A stretch of DNA of 64,000 nt from NCBI GenBank assembly GCA_018266575.1, contig JAFEAE010000016.1, positions 248,001 through 312,000 of the forward strand, read 5' to 3'. The notes beneath the pieces were generated by a model. The model was not told the DNA's origin. It saw only the letters and a program-made list of their open reading frames with translations, and did not search any database. This stretch comes from Bacteroidota bacterium (lineage in GTDB: Bacteria; Bacteroidota; Bacteroidia; Chitinophagales; Chitinophagaceae). Shown piece after piece: positions 1 through 8,832 of this stretch; within the stretch, counting starts at the first letter, position 1, and the number at the start of each line of letters is the position of its first letter. A program made the position numbers and the translations under genes.

Positions 1-752
1 TGAGTAGAGCCATTTTTAGTGGTGATGAGTATCACACCGTTTCTTCCTGCTTCACCATACAGGGTTGTTGCACTTAAACCTTTTAAAATATTTACACTTT
101 CAATATTGTTTGGGTCAAGATCCAAGAAACGACTTGAGGTCTGTGTCCCATGTGTAAAGTCTGTGGTACTGTTATTTGTTCCACCGTCAAAAGGAACTCC
201 ATCAACAATAAATAAAGGCGTAGAGTTACCGGTAATTGTACTAATACCACGAATGTTAATATTGGTTCCGCTACCACTTAATCCACTGGTATTTAAAATA
301 TCCACACCTGCAGCTTTACCATCTAATATCCGGGCCAGATCGCCTTCTGGCCTTAACTCAAGATCTTGCTTACCAACAGTGGAAACTGCATAACCTAATG
401 CCTTCTTTTCTCTCTTGATACCCAGTGCCGTAACAACAACTTCATTTAAGGAAGAGTTAGATGATTGTTTAAGAGAAATGGTAATAGCATCAAGATTCCC
501 CACTTCAACTTCTTTGGTTTCAAAGCCAACGCTACTAATAATTAAAACAGCATTGGCAGGGGTTTTGATTTTAAATGCGCCATTTGCATCGGCACTGGCA
601 CCGGTTTTAACGCCTTTGATTTTGATACTTGCTCCAGGAATCGGAGCACCTGTTGCATCAGTAACCTTGCCGGTTACTTCCTTTGTTTGTGCATAGCTTA
701 ACGTGACGACAAAGCAGAGAAATGCCGTCAGCAGGCATAGAAATTTTCTCAT
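1..752 (-). CDS. SusC/RagA-type TonB-linked outer membrane receptor, N-terminal part
   Basis: Reading leftward from ATG at 752 gives about 250 codons that remain open at the window edge, so the gene is cut by the window. Visible in order: a signal peptide (residues 1-21, ending SYA), a carboxypeptidase-like regulatory beta-sandwich (VTGKVTDATGAPIPGASI, about 24-100), the linker SSLNEVVVTALG, and the start of the TonB plug (ARILDGKAAGVDI, INIRGIST, PLFIVDGVPFD). This order is the signature of SusC-like porins that import glycans or peptides with a SusD lipoprotein across the outer membrane; the family is usually about 1000 residues. The substrate cannot be inferred. Confidence 0.93.
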   Translation of the reverse strand, partial: MRKFLCLLTAFLCFVVTLSYAQTKEVTGKVTDATGAPIPGASIKIKGVKTGASADANGAFKIKTPANAVLIISSVGFETKEVEVGNLDAITISLKQSSNSSLNEVVVTALGIKREKKALGYAVSTVGKQDLELRPEGDLARILDGKAAGVDILNTSGLSGSGTNINIRGISTITGNSTPLFIVDGVPFDGGTNNSTTDFTHGTQTSSRFLDLDPNNIESVNILKGLSATTLYGEAGRNGVILITTKNGST

Positions 753-1210
753 GTGTAGTAGAGTTTTGGTTAGAAACTTGTTAAAAATAGTAAAAAAAAT
801 GATAAACCGCTCAAAAAGTGGATAAATGGATAAATTTAATTGATTGCCGGAAGTAAATAATTAATTAATAAAAAAGAGATTATATATTAAAAAACATCTA
901 TAAAAAAATACTAAATCCGGTTAAGTAAATTGTAGTAAATAATTGTCTCACATGATTTAATTATGTTTATCAGGCATGTATTTATGAGAAGACTTCTTTT
1001 ATGATTATTTAGCCTGAGAAAAGCAAAAACCAACGATCAATATTTTTTGCTTAACCACAATATTTTTTAAAAATAAAGTAGCGCTGTTGATTGGCTAATC
1101 AAAAAAGTCTAATTATTTGATAATAAACTACCTATCAAAAAAATATCAATATATCTAATTGCAAATGAATAATTTATATAACAGCAAAAGTTATTCACAC
1201 CACCAAAAAT

Positions 1211-1218
1211 TAATTTTG
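1211..1218 (+). promoter_or_regulatory. Candidate -7 box TAATTTTG
   Basis: TAATTTTG matches the Bacteroidota -7 consensus TAnnTTTG. No good TTG box lies 17-20 nt upstream, so support is partial. It would start transcription near 1224, just before the hairpin-linker-terminator unit. Confidence 0.4.
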
Positions 1219-1223
1219 TTATG

Positions 1224-1307
1224 TGGCGCTAATTTGTAATTTAGTGCAAGAATTTAATGGGTTAGTAAGTAAGGGGTCGGCTTCAGTGCTGACCCTTTTA
1301 CTTTTTT
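1224..1307 (+). ncRNA. Candidate small RNA 1 (about 84 nt)
   Basis: Three parts are visible: a 5' hairpin (GCGCTAA 1226-1232 with TTAGTGC 1241-1247, one G-U pair), an unpaired linker 1248-1273, and a terminator hairpin (GGGTCGGC 1274-1281 with GCTGACCC 1288-1295, then a T-rich tract). No protein gene on this strand ends here, so the terminator needs another transcript to stop. The linker contains ATGGGTTAGTAAGTA (1257-1271), the exact reverse complement of 44534-44548 in candidate small RNA 2. It could instead be an attenuated leader of radA, whose start is 150 bp downstream. Inference from sequence only. Confidence 0.5.
1274..1307 (+). terminator. Intrinsic terminator
   Basis: 8-bp stem (one G-U) with a 6-nt loop, followed by TTTTACTTTTTT. 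It ends candidate small RNA 1. Confidence 0.75.
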
Positions 1308-1458
1308 AAAAACTACTCTTCAAAAACTGCTTTCACCGTATTTATTGTCTTATTTTTTTCGCGCCAATCATTGAAAAGTAAATTATTGTTTATTGTTCAT
1401 GATGTACCAACATTCAATCAACAGAAATTAAAATCGCAATTACCTATAACTTTATTCA

Positions 1459-2832
1459 ATGAGTAAAATCAAAACAGCTTTTTTCTGCAGCAACTGCGGA
1501 TATGAAAGTGCAAAATGGTTAGGCAAATGTCCTGGATGTGAACAGTGGAATACATTTGTTGAAGAAGTAATTACAAAAAATAATAAGCTTGCAGAAAACG
1601 AATGGAAAAAATTTTCTTCTGAAAAAAAAGATATCAAAACAATTTCGCTAAATGAAGTTATCAGTGGTGAAGAAAAAAGGATTATCAGCGTAGATGCAGA
1701 ACTGAACAGGGTTTTAGGCGGAGGCATTGTTGCAGGAAGTATTGTTTTAGTTGCAGGTGAGCCAGGCATTGGTAAGAGTACATTGTTTTTGCAAAATGGT
1801 TTGATGCTGAAAAACATCACTACGCTTTACATAAGCGGTGAAGAAAGCGAACAGCAAATTAAAATGCGTGCAGACAGATTAAAAATTCAAAACGAAGATT
1901 TTTATTTGCTCACAGAAACATCAACACAAATTATTTTCCAGGAAATAAAAAAATTAAAACCGCAATTAGTAATTGTAGATTCCATTCAGACATTGCACTC
2001 ACCATACATCGAATCATCTGCAGGAAGCATTTCTCAAATCAGGGAATGTGCTTCAGAATTTCAACGCTTTGCAAAAGAAACAAATACTCCTGTGTTTTTG
2101 ATCGGCCACATTACCAAAGATGGAAATATTGCAGGCCCGAAAATTTTAGAACACATGGTTGATACTGTTCTTCAGTTTGAAGGAGATATCCATTATGCGT
2201 ATAGAATATTACGCACTCTCAAAAACCGCTTTGGGAGCACCTCTGAATTAGGTATATACGAAATGACAGATAAAGGAATGCGTGCAGTAAATAATCCGAG
2301 CGAAATTCTTATCACACAAAAAGATGAACAACTCAGCGGCATTGCTATCGCTGCAACTATGGAAGGGATTCGTCCATTATTGATAGAGGTGCAGGCATTA
2401 GTTACACAATCTGTTTATGGAACACCACAACGTACTGTTAGTGGATTTGATCTCCGAAGGCTGCAATTGTTATTGGCTGTGTTGGAAAAACGCGGAGGGT
2501 TTCATTTCGGTATAAAGGATGTATTTTTAAATATTGCCGGCGGTTTAAAAGTGGAAGATCCTTCTATTGATCTTGCTGTGTTATGTGCACTATTAAGTTC
2601 GTATGAAGATGTTGCATTGCCACAACATCTTTGCTTTGCAGGAGAAATTGGTTTGAGTGGAGAAATAAGGGCAGTGAACCGCATCGAACAACGGATTGCA
2701 GAAGCCGAAAAATTAGGTTTCGAAAAAATTTTGGTTTCCAAATACAATCAAAAAGGATTGAAGAACCAAAAATTCAATATCGAGATAATAAGTATGGGCA
2801 GGGTTGATGAAGTATATCAATATCTTTTTTAA
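1459..2832 (+). CDS. radA: DNA repair protein RadA (Sms)
   Basis: 457 residues, the normal RadA length. An N-terminal C4 zinc finger (CSNCGYES...CPGC, residues 10-27) is followed by a RecA-like ATPase with Walker A GEPGIGKST at 100-108, the RadA-specific KNRFG motif near 255, and a Lon-protease-like C-terminal domain (LSGEIRAVNRIEQRI). In this family the protein is a hexameric helicase that drives branch migration during recombinational repair. comF follows after 2 bp, so the two are probably co-transcribed. Confidence 0.97.
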   Translation: MSKIKTAFFCSNCGYESAKWLGKCPGCEQWNTFVEEVITKNNKLAENEWKKFSSEKKDIKTISLNEVISGEEKRIISVDAELNRVLGGGIVAGSIVLVAGEPGIGKSTLFLQNGLMLKNITTLYISGEESEQQIKMRADRLKIQNEDFYLLTETSTQIIFQEIKKLKPQLVIVDSIQTLHSPYIESSAGSISQIRECASEFQRFAKETNTPVFLIGHITKDGNIAGPKILEHMVDTVLQFEGDIHYAYRILRTLKNRFGSTSELGIYEMTDKGMRAVNNPSEILITQKDEQLSGIAIAATMEGIRPLLIEVQALVTQSVYGTPQRTVSGFDLRRLQLLLAVLEKRGGFHFGIKDVFLNIAGGLKVEDPSIDLAVLCALLSSYEDVALPQHLCFAGEIGLSGEIRAVNRIEQRIAEAEKLGFEKILVSKYNQKGLKNQKFNIEIISMGRVDEVYQYLF

Positions 2833-2834
2833 TA

Positions 2835-3536
2835 ATGATCGATGCAAAGCAAATAGTACACAGCCTTTCACATCTTTTCTTCCCGCACACTTGTGCCGGA
2901 TGTGGAAGCGATCTCTTAAATGCAGATCAGTTATTATGCCTGAAATGCTCCAATGATCTTCCTTTAACGCATTTTGATTTATATGCAAACAATCCCATCG
3001 AAAAAATTTTCTTTGGCAGATGCAATATTAAAAATGCTATGAGCCTTCTTTATTTTACCAAAGATTCTTCTTTGCAAAATTTATTGCATCAACTGAAATA
3101 TAAAGGCAAAAAAGAAATAGGATTCTATTTTGGAAAACTGATGGGTAACTCAATTTTATATACCCAACGTTTCGCTGCCATTGATGCTTTGATCCCCGTT
3201 CCTTTGTTCGCATCACGCGAAAAAAGAAGAGGCTACAACCAGGCAACTGTCTTATGTGATGGCATTGCAGAGATACTGAAAACCCCTGTTTTAAAAAATG
3301 TATTGGTAAGAACAAATGCAACGGAAACACAAACACATAAAACGAGAATTGAAAGATGGCAAAATATGGAAGGCAGGTTTGAATTAAAAAATTATGATGC
3401 AGTTGCGAACAAACATTTTTTGCTGGTTGATGATGTAATTACTACCGGCGCTACCCTTGAAGCATGTGCTCAGGAAATATTAAGTGCCGAAGGAACGAAA
3501 GTGAGTATCGCGACGCTGGCTTATACTTCAGCGTGA
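2835..3536 (+). CDS. comF: ComF family phosphoribosyltransferase-like protein
   Basis: 233 residues. An N-terminal zinc-ribbon-like segment (CAGC...CLKC, about 19-37) precedes a type I phosphoribosyltransferase fold with the PRPP loop LLVDDVITTGAT near residues 196-207. ComF proteins are linked to DNA uptake and to repair or restart after transformation; the exact reaction is unproven. It lies 2 bp after radA, a repair gene often linked to competence, which fits one transcript. Confidence 0.88.
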   Translation: MIDAKQIVHSLSHLFFPHTCAGCGSDLLNADQLLCLKCSNDLPLTHFDLYANNPIEKIFFGRCNIKNAMSLLYFTKDSSLQNLLHQLKYKGKKEIGFYFGKLMGNSILYTQRFAAIDALIPVPLFASREKRRGYNQATVLCDGIAEILKTPVLKNVLVRTNATETQTHKTRIERWQNMEGRFELKNYDAVANKHFLLVDDVITTGATLEACAQEILSAEGTKVSIATLAYTSA

Positions 3537-3602
3537 TCCAAACAACTTTAATGAATAATTTCCGTTATTAGCAGGTTACATGTACTTATATCTCTGAATT
3601 CG

Positions 3603-4991
3603 ATGAACAAATCATTTCTGTCACTGCTCACATTGATTGTGCTTGCACTCTTTTCCTGCAAAAAGAATTCATTTATTACAAGCAAAGACGCATTTATCAA
3701 TTTTTCGTCCGACACTCTTTTTTTTGATACTGTTTTTACAACAACCGGTTCCATCACACAACCCATAAAAATCATCAATACAAACAATCAGAAAATAGAA
3801 TTAACAAGTGTGAAGCTAATGGGTGGTACTAATTCTGCTTTCAAAATAAATATTGACGGCGCATCTACAACTGAAGCAGATAATATAGAATTGAATGCAA
3901 ATGACAGCATTTATGTTTTTGTAGCAGTTTATATAAATCCGTCAGCAGCTAATCTTCCCTTTATATTGCAAGACAGCATACAGGTTGCATTCAATGGAAA
4001 GCAACAATATATTCAATTGCAGGCATGGGGGCAGAATGCACATTTCATGCGCAACAAGGTTATCACTTCAAATACAACTTGGGCAAACGATCTTCCTTAC
4101 GTAATACAAAGTGGATTACAGGTTGATACTAATGCGACACTCACTATTCAGCAAGGATGTAAAATTTATTTGCACGCAGACGCGCCTCTGCTTGTCGATG
4201 GCACTTTACAGGTTGAGGGCATAAACAGCTCACGAATTTATTTTGCCGGTGACCGGCTTGATGATCCTTACAACAGTTATCCGGGAAGCTGGCCCGGAAT
4301 TATTTTCAGGGGAGAAAGCAAGGATAATATTCTGCAATTTGCTGTTATAAAAAATGCATACCAGGGAATTGTAGCTGCCGATCCTCCTGTAAACAGCAAC
4401 CCTAAAGTAACGCTGGATGAATGTATTATTGATAATGTATATGATGCCGGAATTTTAGCTATTCAAACAAATATGTATGCGCAAAATTGTTTGATCAGTA
4501 ATTGCGGAAAAAATGTAGAGCTTACTTACGGCGGCAATTATAATTTTATTCATTGCACACTCGCGAGTTATTCGAACGATTATATCATACACACGCAGCC
4601 TGTATTATTTATTACCAATATTTCGCTGGCAGACAATATTTCTATTGCAGACATCAATGCAAATTTTACAAATTGTATTTTTTGGGGCGATAACGGAAGT
4701 GTAAATGATGAAGTGGTTGTATCCAAACAAGGCAGCTCTGCGTTTACGCTAAATTTCAACAATTGTTTGTGGAAAGTACAAAATCAACCTTCGCCCGTTA
4801 ATGTTGCACATATTCTTACAACAGACCCTATGTTCGACAGCATTAACAATCAAAAAAGATATTACGATTTTCATTTAAAGCCATCATCCCCCGCTGTTAA
4901 TTATGGCATCCCAACTTCTGCAAATATCGACCTTGATGGTAATCCCCGACCAGTTGGTTTGCCTGATTTGGGTTGTTATGAAAATCAATAA
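3603..4991 (+). CDS. Lipoprotein with right-handed beta-helix
   Basis: 462 residues. The N-terminus is a lipoprotein signal (LALFSC, lipidated Cys at 19). After a beta-sandwich-like region, about 150-400 shows repeated short strands typical of a parallel beta-helix (for example LLVDGTLQVEGINSSRIYF), and the tail DLDGNPRPVGLPDLGCYE is typical of Bacteroidota proteins with a choice-of-anchor Q domain. Such proteins are surface or periplasmic and often bind or cut polysaccharide, but no catalytic residues can be assigned here. Confidence 0.8.
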   Translation: MNKSFLSLLTLIVLALFSCKKNSFITSKDAFINFSSDTLFFDTVFTTTGSITQPIKIINTNNQKIELTSVKLMGGTNSAFKINIDGASTTEADNIELNANDSIYVFVAVYINPSAANLPFILQDSIQVAFNGKQQYIQLQAWGQNAHFMRNKVITSNTTWANDLPYVIQSGLQVDTNATLTIQQGCKIYLHADAPLLVDGTLQVEGINSSRIYFAGDRLDDPYNSYPGSWPGIIFRGESKDNILQFAVIKNAYQGIVAADPPVNSNPKVTLDECIIDNVYDAGILAIQTNMYAQNCLISNCGKNVELTYGGNYNFIHCTLASYSNDYIIHTQPVLFITNISLADNISIADINANFTNCIFWGDNGSVNDEVVVSKQGSSAFTLNFNNCLWKVQNQPSPVNVAHILTTDPMFDSINNQKRYYDFHLKPSSPAVNYGIPTSANIDLDGNPRPVGLPDLGCYENQ

Positions 4992-5085
4992 TAATATATT
5001 AACCCTATTCTGATTTTTTTGCGAAAGAATTACAACCAATTCAACCTAACTTGCGTTTGATTGTTACAACCAAAAAATAATTTTT

Positions 5086-5601
5086 ATGTTACGTTTAGCT
5101 TTTCTCGCACTATTGTTAATCGGCACAACCAGCCTGTATGATTTTAAAGTTCCCGCGCTTGACGGAAGCACAATTGATCTTGCCAAATACAAAGGCAAAA
5201 AAATACTGATCGTTAATACCGCTTCCAAATGCGGCTTCACACCTCAATATGCAGACCTTGAAAAATTATATGAAAAATACAAAGACAAATTGGTGATCAT
5301 CGGTTTTCCTGCAAACAATTTCGCACAGCAGGAACCTGGCACTAACAGCGAAATAAAAGAATTTTGCATGAAGAATTATGGTGTAAGTTTTCCGATGGCA
5401 GAAAAAGTGGATGTCATCGGTGCTAATATTCATCCTTTGTTTAAATATTTAACGGAAGAAGCAAAAAAATTAGGTACAACTGATCCCGTTATCAAATGGA
5501 ATTTCACCAAATTCCTGATTGATGAAAATGGAAAACTGATTGCTGTGTTTCCGAGCAAAGTCACTCCGATGAGTGATGAGGTTACGAAATATTTGAACTA
5601 G
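5086..5601 (+). CDS. Glutathione peroxidase family thiol peroxidase
   Basis: 171 residues. A short hydrophobic leader (1-17) precedes a thioredoxin-fold peroxidase. The peroxidatic Cys is in NTASKCGFTPQY (Cys49); FPANNFAQQEPG supplies the conserved Gln region and IKWNFTKFLID the Trp/Asn of the catalytic tetrad. Bacterial Cys members normally use thioredoxin to reduce hydroperoxides. The leader suggests export to the periplasm, unlike the longer paralogue at 57082-57672. Confidence 0.92.
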   Translation: MLRLAFLALLLIGTTSLYDFKVPALDGSTIDLAKYKGKKILIVNTASKCGFTPQYADLEKLYEKYKDKLVIIGFPANNFAQQEPGTNSEIKEFCMKNYGVSFPMAEKVDVIGANIHPLFKYLTEEAKKLGTTDPVIKWNFTKFLIDENGKLIAVFPSKVTPMSDEVTKYLN

Positions 5602-5672
5602 AAGTAAGAAGTGAGATGTAAGAAGCTTCGCATTTCTGTACATCTCACTTCTCACATCATACATCTTACTTT
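5602..5672. repeat. Heptamer repeat, facing arms
   Basis: Degenerate 7-bp units (gaagtaa, gaagtga, gatgtaa) face complementary units (acatctc, acttctc). Bases 5607-5620 and 5639-5652 form a perfect 14-bp inverted repeat, so RNA from either strand would fold. Confidence 0.75.
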
Positions 5673-5677
5673 CCTGC

Positions 5678-5685
5678 TATCTTTG
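5678..5685 (+). promoter_or_regulatory. -7 box TATCTTTG immediately before holB
   Basis: A perfect TAnnTTTG box ends only 4 nt before the holB ATG at 5690, which predicts a leaderless or near-leaderless mRNA. Confidence 0.55.
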
Positions 5686-5689
5686 CTTC

Positions 5690-6901
5690 ATGTCTTTCAA
5701 AAAAGTTATCGGGCAAAAAGAAACAAAGAAGCACCTCGTTGAATTAGTTCAACACAACAGGCTTAGCCATGCATTGCTTTTTTTAGGGTCAGAAGGAAGT
5801 GGCGGATTATCATTAGCACTTGCATTTGCGCAGTATATTGTTTGCGAAAACACCTCACCCCGGCCCTCTACAAAGGAGAGGGAGCAGTCCATATTCATTG
5901 ACGACCATCTACCATCGAACAACGAACAACGCCTCACAGACGCTTGCGGAGTTTGCCCTTCCTGCATCAAAGCACAACAATTCATTCATCCGGATATTCA
6001 TTTTTCTTATCCTGTAATACCGAGAAAATCGGGAGATAAGCCATTAAGTACAGATTATATTTCCGAATGGAGGGAATTCATTTCAAAATATCCTTATGGA
6101 AATGTGTACGATTGGCTGCAATTCATCGGCGCAGAAAATAAACAGGGAAATATCACAGCGCATGAATGTAACGACATCATCCGGAAATTAAGTTTAAAAA
6201 GTTTTGAGAGCGGTTACAAAATTTTATTGATGTGGATGCCGGAATATCTCGGTAATGAAGGAAATAAATTATTAAAGCTGATAGAAGAACCACCGGCAGA
6301 TACATTATTTATATTGGTAGCAGAAAACGAGTCGTTGATCCTTCCGACAATACTTTCCCGCACTCAATTAATAAAAATACCTTTCTTAGAAACACCGGAT
6401 ATTGAGACAACTCTGATAGAAAGAACAAAAACAGCACCCGACCAGGCAAGGCAAGTGGCATCGATCAGTGAAGGAAATTATCGTGAAGCTTTACAAATTT
6501 TACAACATGCAGATGAAGACTGGCAAGGATTATTGAGGGAATGGCTGAATGCAGTTTTGAAAACTGGCCCTGTTGCACAGGTAAAATGGATAGAAGAAAT
6601 AAGCAAACTTGGAAGAGAAAGACAAAAACAATTTCTGCGATATTTCAATCATCTGCTTGAACAGGCGATCCGTTTAAAAGTAATCGGCGAAGCGAACTTG
6701 CACATACCGGAGAATGAAAAAGATTTTGCACAACGTTTAAATAAACTTGCAGGCATTGCACAACAACAAGCCATTATTGAAGAATTGGATAAAGCAACGT
6801 ATTACATAGAACGGAATGCAAATGCAAAAATGCTGTTTCATGCATTGACGATAAAGTTGTACCATATTGTGGCGCATAAAACAGTTGCTACTGTGCTGTG
6901 A
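5690..6901 (+). CDS. holB: DNA polymerase III delta' subunit
   Basis: 403 residues, clamp-loader AAA+ fold. LSHALLFLGSEGSGGLSLA is the P-loop region, but the usual Lys is Gly, in keeping with delta' not hydrolysing ATP. A zinc module follows (CGVCPSC plus a downstream Cys/His region), then IEEPPADTLFILVAE and LSRTQLI (the sensor and SRC-like segments) and a helical C-terminal collar domain. Oddity: about 30 extra residues (TSPRPSTKEREQ...) between VCEN and DACGVC are encoded by a REP-like element (5851-5885) and four heptamer repeats (5906-5933). Confidence 0.93.
   Translation: MSFKKVIGQKETKKHLVELVQHNRLSHALLFLGSEGSGGLSLALAFAQYIVCENTSPRPSTKEREQSIFIDDHLPSNNEQRLTDACGVCPSCIKAQQFIHPDIHFSYPVIPRKSGDKPLSTDYISEWREFISKYPYGNVYDWLQFIGAENKQGNITAHECNDIIRKLSLKSFESGYKILLMWMPEYLGNEGNKLLKLIEEPPADTLFILVAENESLILPTILSRTQLIKIPFLETPDIETTLIERTKTAPDQARQVASISEGNYREALQILQHADEDWQGLLREWLNAVLKTGPVAQVKWIEEISKLGRERQKQFLRYFNHLLEQAIRLKVIGEANLHIPENEKDFAQRLNKLAGIAQQQAIIEELDKATYYIERNANAKMLFHALTIKLYHIVAHKTVATVL
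5851..5885. repeat. REP-like palindromic element inside holB
   Basis: CCCTCTACAAAGGAGAGGG is an imperfect palindrome flanked by CACCTCACCCCGG. The same design occurs inverted at 48145-48179. It is read through in frame as part of delta'. Confidence 0.65.
5906..5933. repeat. Heptamer array (4 x 7) inside holB
   Basis: Units catctac, catcgaa, caacgaa and caacgcc are contiguous with the REP-like insert and are translated. Confidence 0.6.
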
Positions 6902-6902
6902 A

Positions 6903-6968
6903 AAGTAAGCAGTGAGCAATAAACAGTAAGCGGTATAACATTCAATTTTGTGGACTGCCAACTGAAAA
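6903..6968. repeat. Degenerate heptamer repeat
   Basis: Units such as agtaagc, agtgagc and agtaagc occur just after the holB stop, then an actgccaactgaaaac motif that recurs near 16000. Confidence 0.5.
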
Positions 6969-6980
6969 CTTAAATTATAT

Positions 6981-7220
6981 ATGGATTTTTCAACGATTAT
7001 CGGTTCGACAGGGGTTACACTTTTGCTGATTGCTTTCTTTCTTAATCTTTTCAAAATAATTTCTTCGGAAAGCAAAACCTATATTCTTCTAAATATTATT
7101 GGCGCTGGCATTTCCTGTTATGCATCCTCACTTATTCATTATATGCCCTTTGTAATCCTCGAAGGAACCTGGTGCCTTGTTGCCATAATAGCTTTCGTTA
7201 AAAAAACGCCTGCTCATTAG
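6981..7220 (+). CDS. Small membrane protein, CBU_0592-like
   Basis: 79 residues with three likely membrane segments (about 7-24, 34-51, 55-73) and the pattern IGSTGVTLLLIAFFLNL ... EGTWCLVAIIAF, which resembles the short CBU_0592-type membrane proteins. No function is established. It has a normal start (ATG at 6981) and is flanked by repeat-rich DNA, so it is probably transcribed alone. Confidence 0.75.
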   Translation: MDFSTIIGSTGVTLLLIAFFLNLFKIISSESKTYILLNIIGAGISCYASSLIHYMPFVILEGTWCLVAIIAFVKKTPAH

Positions 7221-7547
7221 CCAGCCTATGCTAATAAGGGATTTCGTACTATATTTGTTAATTCCCCGTTATGAGGGAACCTGAAAAAGAGGTTATGCGT
7301 GGCTGTTGCCAGCAATGAATTTGAAGAAGCGGAAAATTCTAAAGTGTTTATAAGAAAGTTATTTGTTCAAGCTTAATGCATATCATGGTTTAGTCGGAAA
7401 GTCAAAAAAGTCAGAAAGACTGACTGCAATATTTTCTTCCTGACCTACGGACTTCACCGTCTTTACTGACTTAAACAGTAATTAGAATTACTTCTGCCGG
7501 TTTCATAATCTTTTTTTCTGCATTATTAATCATTGTTAATTTTTTAT
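7221..7547. other. Intergenic region without a supported gene
   Basis: About 330 bp. A short open frame (ending SKVFIRKLFVQA) lacks a start and is not supported. The second half (7384-7485) is repeat-rich. Confidence 0.6.
7384..7485. repeat. Degenerate heptamer repeat, facing arms
   Basis: gtcggaa, agtcaaa, aagtcag units are followed by the facing words ttcctga, cggactt, tttactg. Similar words recur at 38527-38568. Confidence 0.5.
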
Positions 7548-8735
7548 ATGGGATGTAGTTCTTGTGGCACCGGCGGAAAAGTTGCAGGGTGCAAAAGCAA
7601 TGGTGGTTGCAGCTCGGGTGGTTGTAACCGTATGAATGTTCACGACTGGCTTGCTAACCTTCCTTTCAGCGACCCCGATAGCGCTTGCGCAGTTATTGAA
7701 GTAAGTTTTAATAACGGGAGCCGGAAAGATTTTTACAGAAATTCTACCACACATTTTTTTGATAAGGGCGATTGCGTGAGTGTTGAAGGCGTAAGCGGTT
7801 TTGACGTAGGCACTGTTACATTGAGTGGCGAGATTGTGCGATTGCAAATGAAAAAGAAAGGTGTTGAAGAAAATAATCCCGACCTGAAACGTGTGTTGCG
7901 CCGGGCAAACGAAAAGGATATTGAGTTGCTCACGCAAAATAAAAAACGTGAACGCGAAGCGCTTGTGCGTGCCCGTGCCATTGCACGCCAACTGAAACTG
8001 GAAATGAAAATGACAGAAGTGGAAATTCAAGCTGATGGAAGAAAAGCTACTTTTTTTTATATAGCTGATGACCGTGTGGATTTTCGCGAGTTGATAAAAT
8101 TATACGCATCCGAATTTCGTGTGAAGGTTGAAATGAAGCAGATCGGAGCTCGCCAGGAAGCTGCTAAAGTTGGCGGCATCGGCAGTTGCGGAAGGGAACT
8201 TTGTTGCAGCACATGGCTTAGCGATTTTAAATCAGTAAATACCACCGCAGCACGTTATCAGAACCTTTCCATTAATCAAACAAAATTGAGCGGGCAATGC
8301 GGCCGCCTGAAATGTTGTTTGAATTATGAACTCGATACTTATCTTGATGCGTTGCAAGGTTTCCCCGATAATGCCGACACATTACAGGTTGCAAAAGGAA
8401 CTGCACTATTAATAAAGAAAGATATTTTTAAAAACCTGATGTGGTACACGTTGCCGGATAGCAACAAACAATACCCGCTAACTATTGAACGCGTACGAAA
8501 AATCAAACAACTGAATTATCAGAATATTATTCCTGATGGGTTAGAGCCTGTTGAAATAAGCACTGGAAAAGTAAAAGAAGAAGAGCATGCATTTGTTGAC
8601 CTTGTAGGGCAGATCAGTTTGAAAAGCCTTGACAAAGCTGACAAGAAAAAACGCCACGCACAACATCACCACAAGCAACAGCAACAAAAGCGTCCGCCGC
8701 AACAACCACAGAAAGGTGGTAATAATAAAAAGTAA
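7548..8735 (+). CDS. ricT: RicT/YaaT-like PSP1-domain protein
   Basis: 395 residues from ATG 7548; an upstream in-frame TTG at 7533 would add five unlikely residues. The N-terminus is rich in Cys and Gly (GCSSCGTGGKVAGC...GGCSSGGC), and the core PSP1 domain carries GSCGRELCCSTW and GQCGRLKCCLNYE. In Bacillus, RicT joins RicA and RicF in an Fe-S complex that promotes RNA processing by RNase Y. Here the C-terminus is a basic His/Gln tail (about 365-395). A hairpin terminator follows, so it is likely monocistronic. Confidence 0.9.
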   Translation: MGCSSCGTGGKVAGCKSNGGCSSGGCNRMNVHDWLANLPFSDPDSACAVIEVSFNNGSRKDFYRNSTTHFFDKGDCVSVEGVSGFDVGTVTLSGEIVRLQMKKKGVEENNPDLKRVLRRANEKDIELLTQNKKREREALVRARAIARQLKLEMKMTEVEIQADGRKATFFYIADDRVDFRELIKLYASEFRVKVEMKQIGARQEAAKVGGIGSCGRELCCSTWLSDFKSVNTTAARYQNLSINQTKLSGQCGRLKCCLNYELDTYLDALQGFPDNADTLQVAKGTALLIKKDIFKNLMWYTLPDSNKQYPLTIERVRKIKQLNYQNIIPDGLEPVEISTGKVKEEEHAFVDLVGQISLKSLDKADKKKRHAQHHHKQQQQKRPPQQPQKGGNNKK

Positions 8736-8747
8736 AAAATCATCAAT

Positions 8748-8796
8748 AAAGAATGGGAATGTAATGGAACTTTAACTTTCTCATTCTTTTTTTGTT
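8748..8796 (+). terminator. Intrinsic terminator after ricT
   Basis: AAAGAATG (8748-8755) pairs with CATTCTTT (8782-8789), followed by a T-tract. The loop is long, so strength is uncertain. Confidence 0.5.
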
Positions 8797-8832
8797 ATTG
8801 CTCATTACTACTTTTATCAAGGATATTTTCAG

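Larger units (their letters stand above)
753..1458. other. Long AT-rich intergenic region
   Basis: About 700 bp between divergent susC-like and radA genes. No convincing protein gene is seen; the longest ATG frame, from 1165, has 24 codons. It must hold the promoters of both flanking genes, and it contains a TAnnTTTG box plus a strong hairpin terminator that together suggest a small RNA at about 1224-1307. Confidence 0.7.

Noticed and set aside
1165..1239. 24-codon frame overlapping small RNA candidate 1
   Set aside because: Very short, no ribosome site, and crosses the predicted promoter.
5690..6901. Loss of the P-loop lysine in HolB taken as an inactivating mutation
   Set aside because: Delta' subunits characteristically do not hydrolyse ATP, so this is normal for the family.
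7260..7376. Short open frame ending SKVFIRKLFVQA
   Set aside because: No start codon in frame and no recognisable features.
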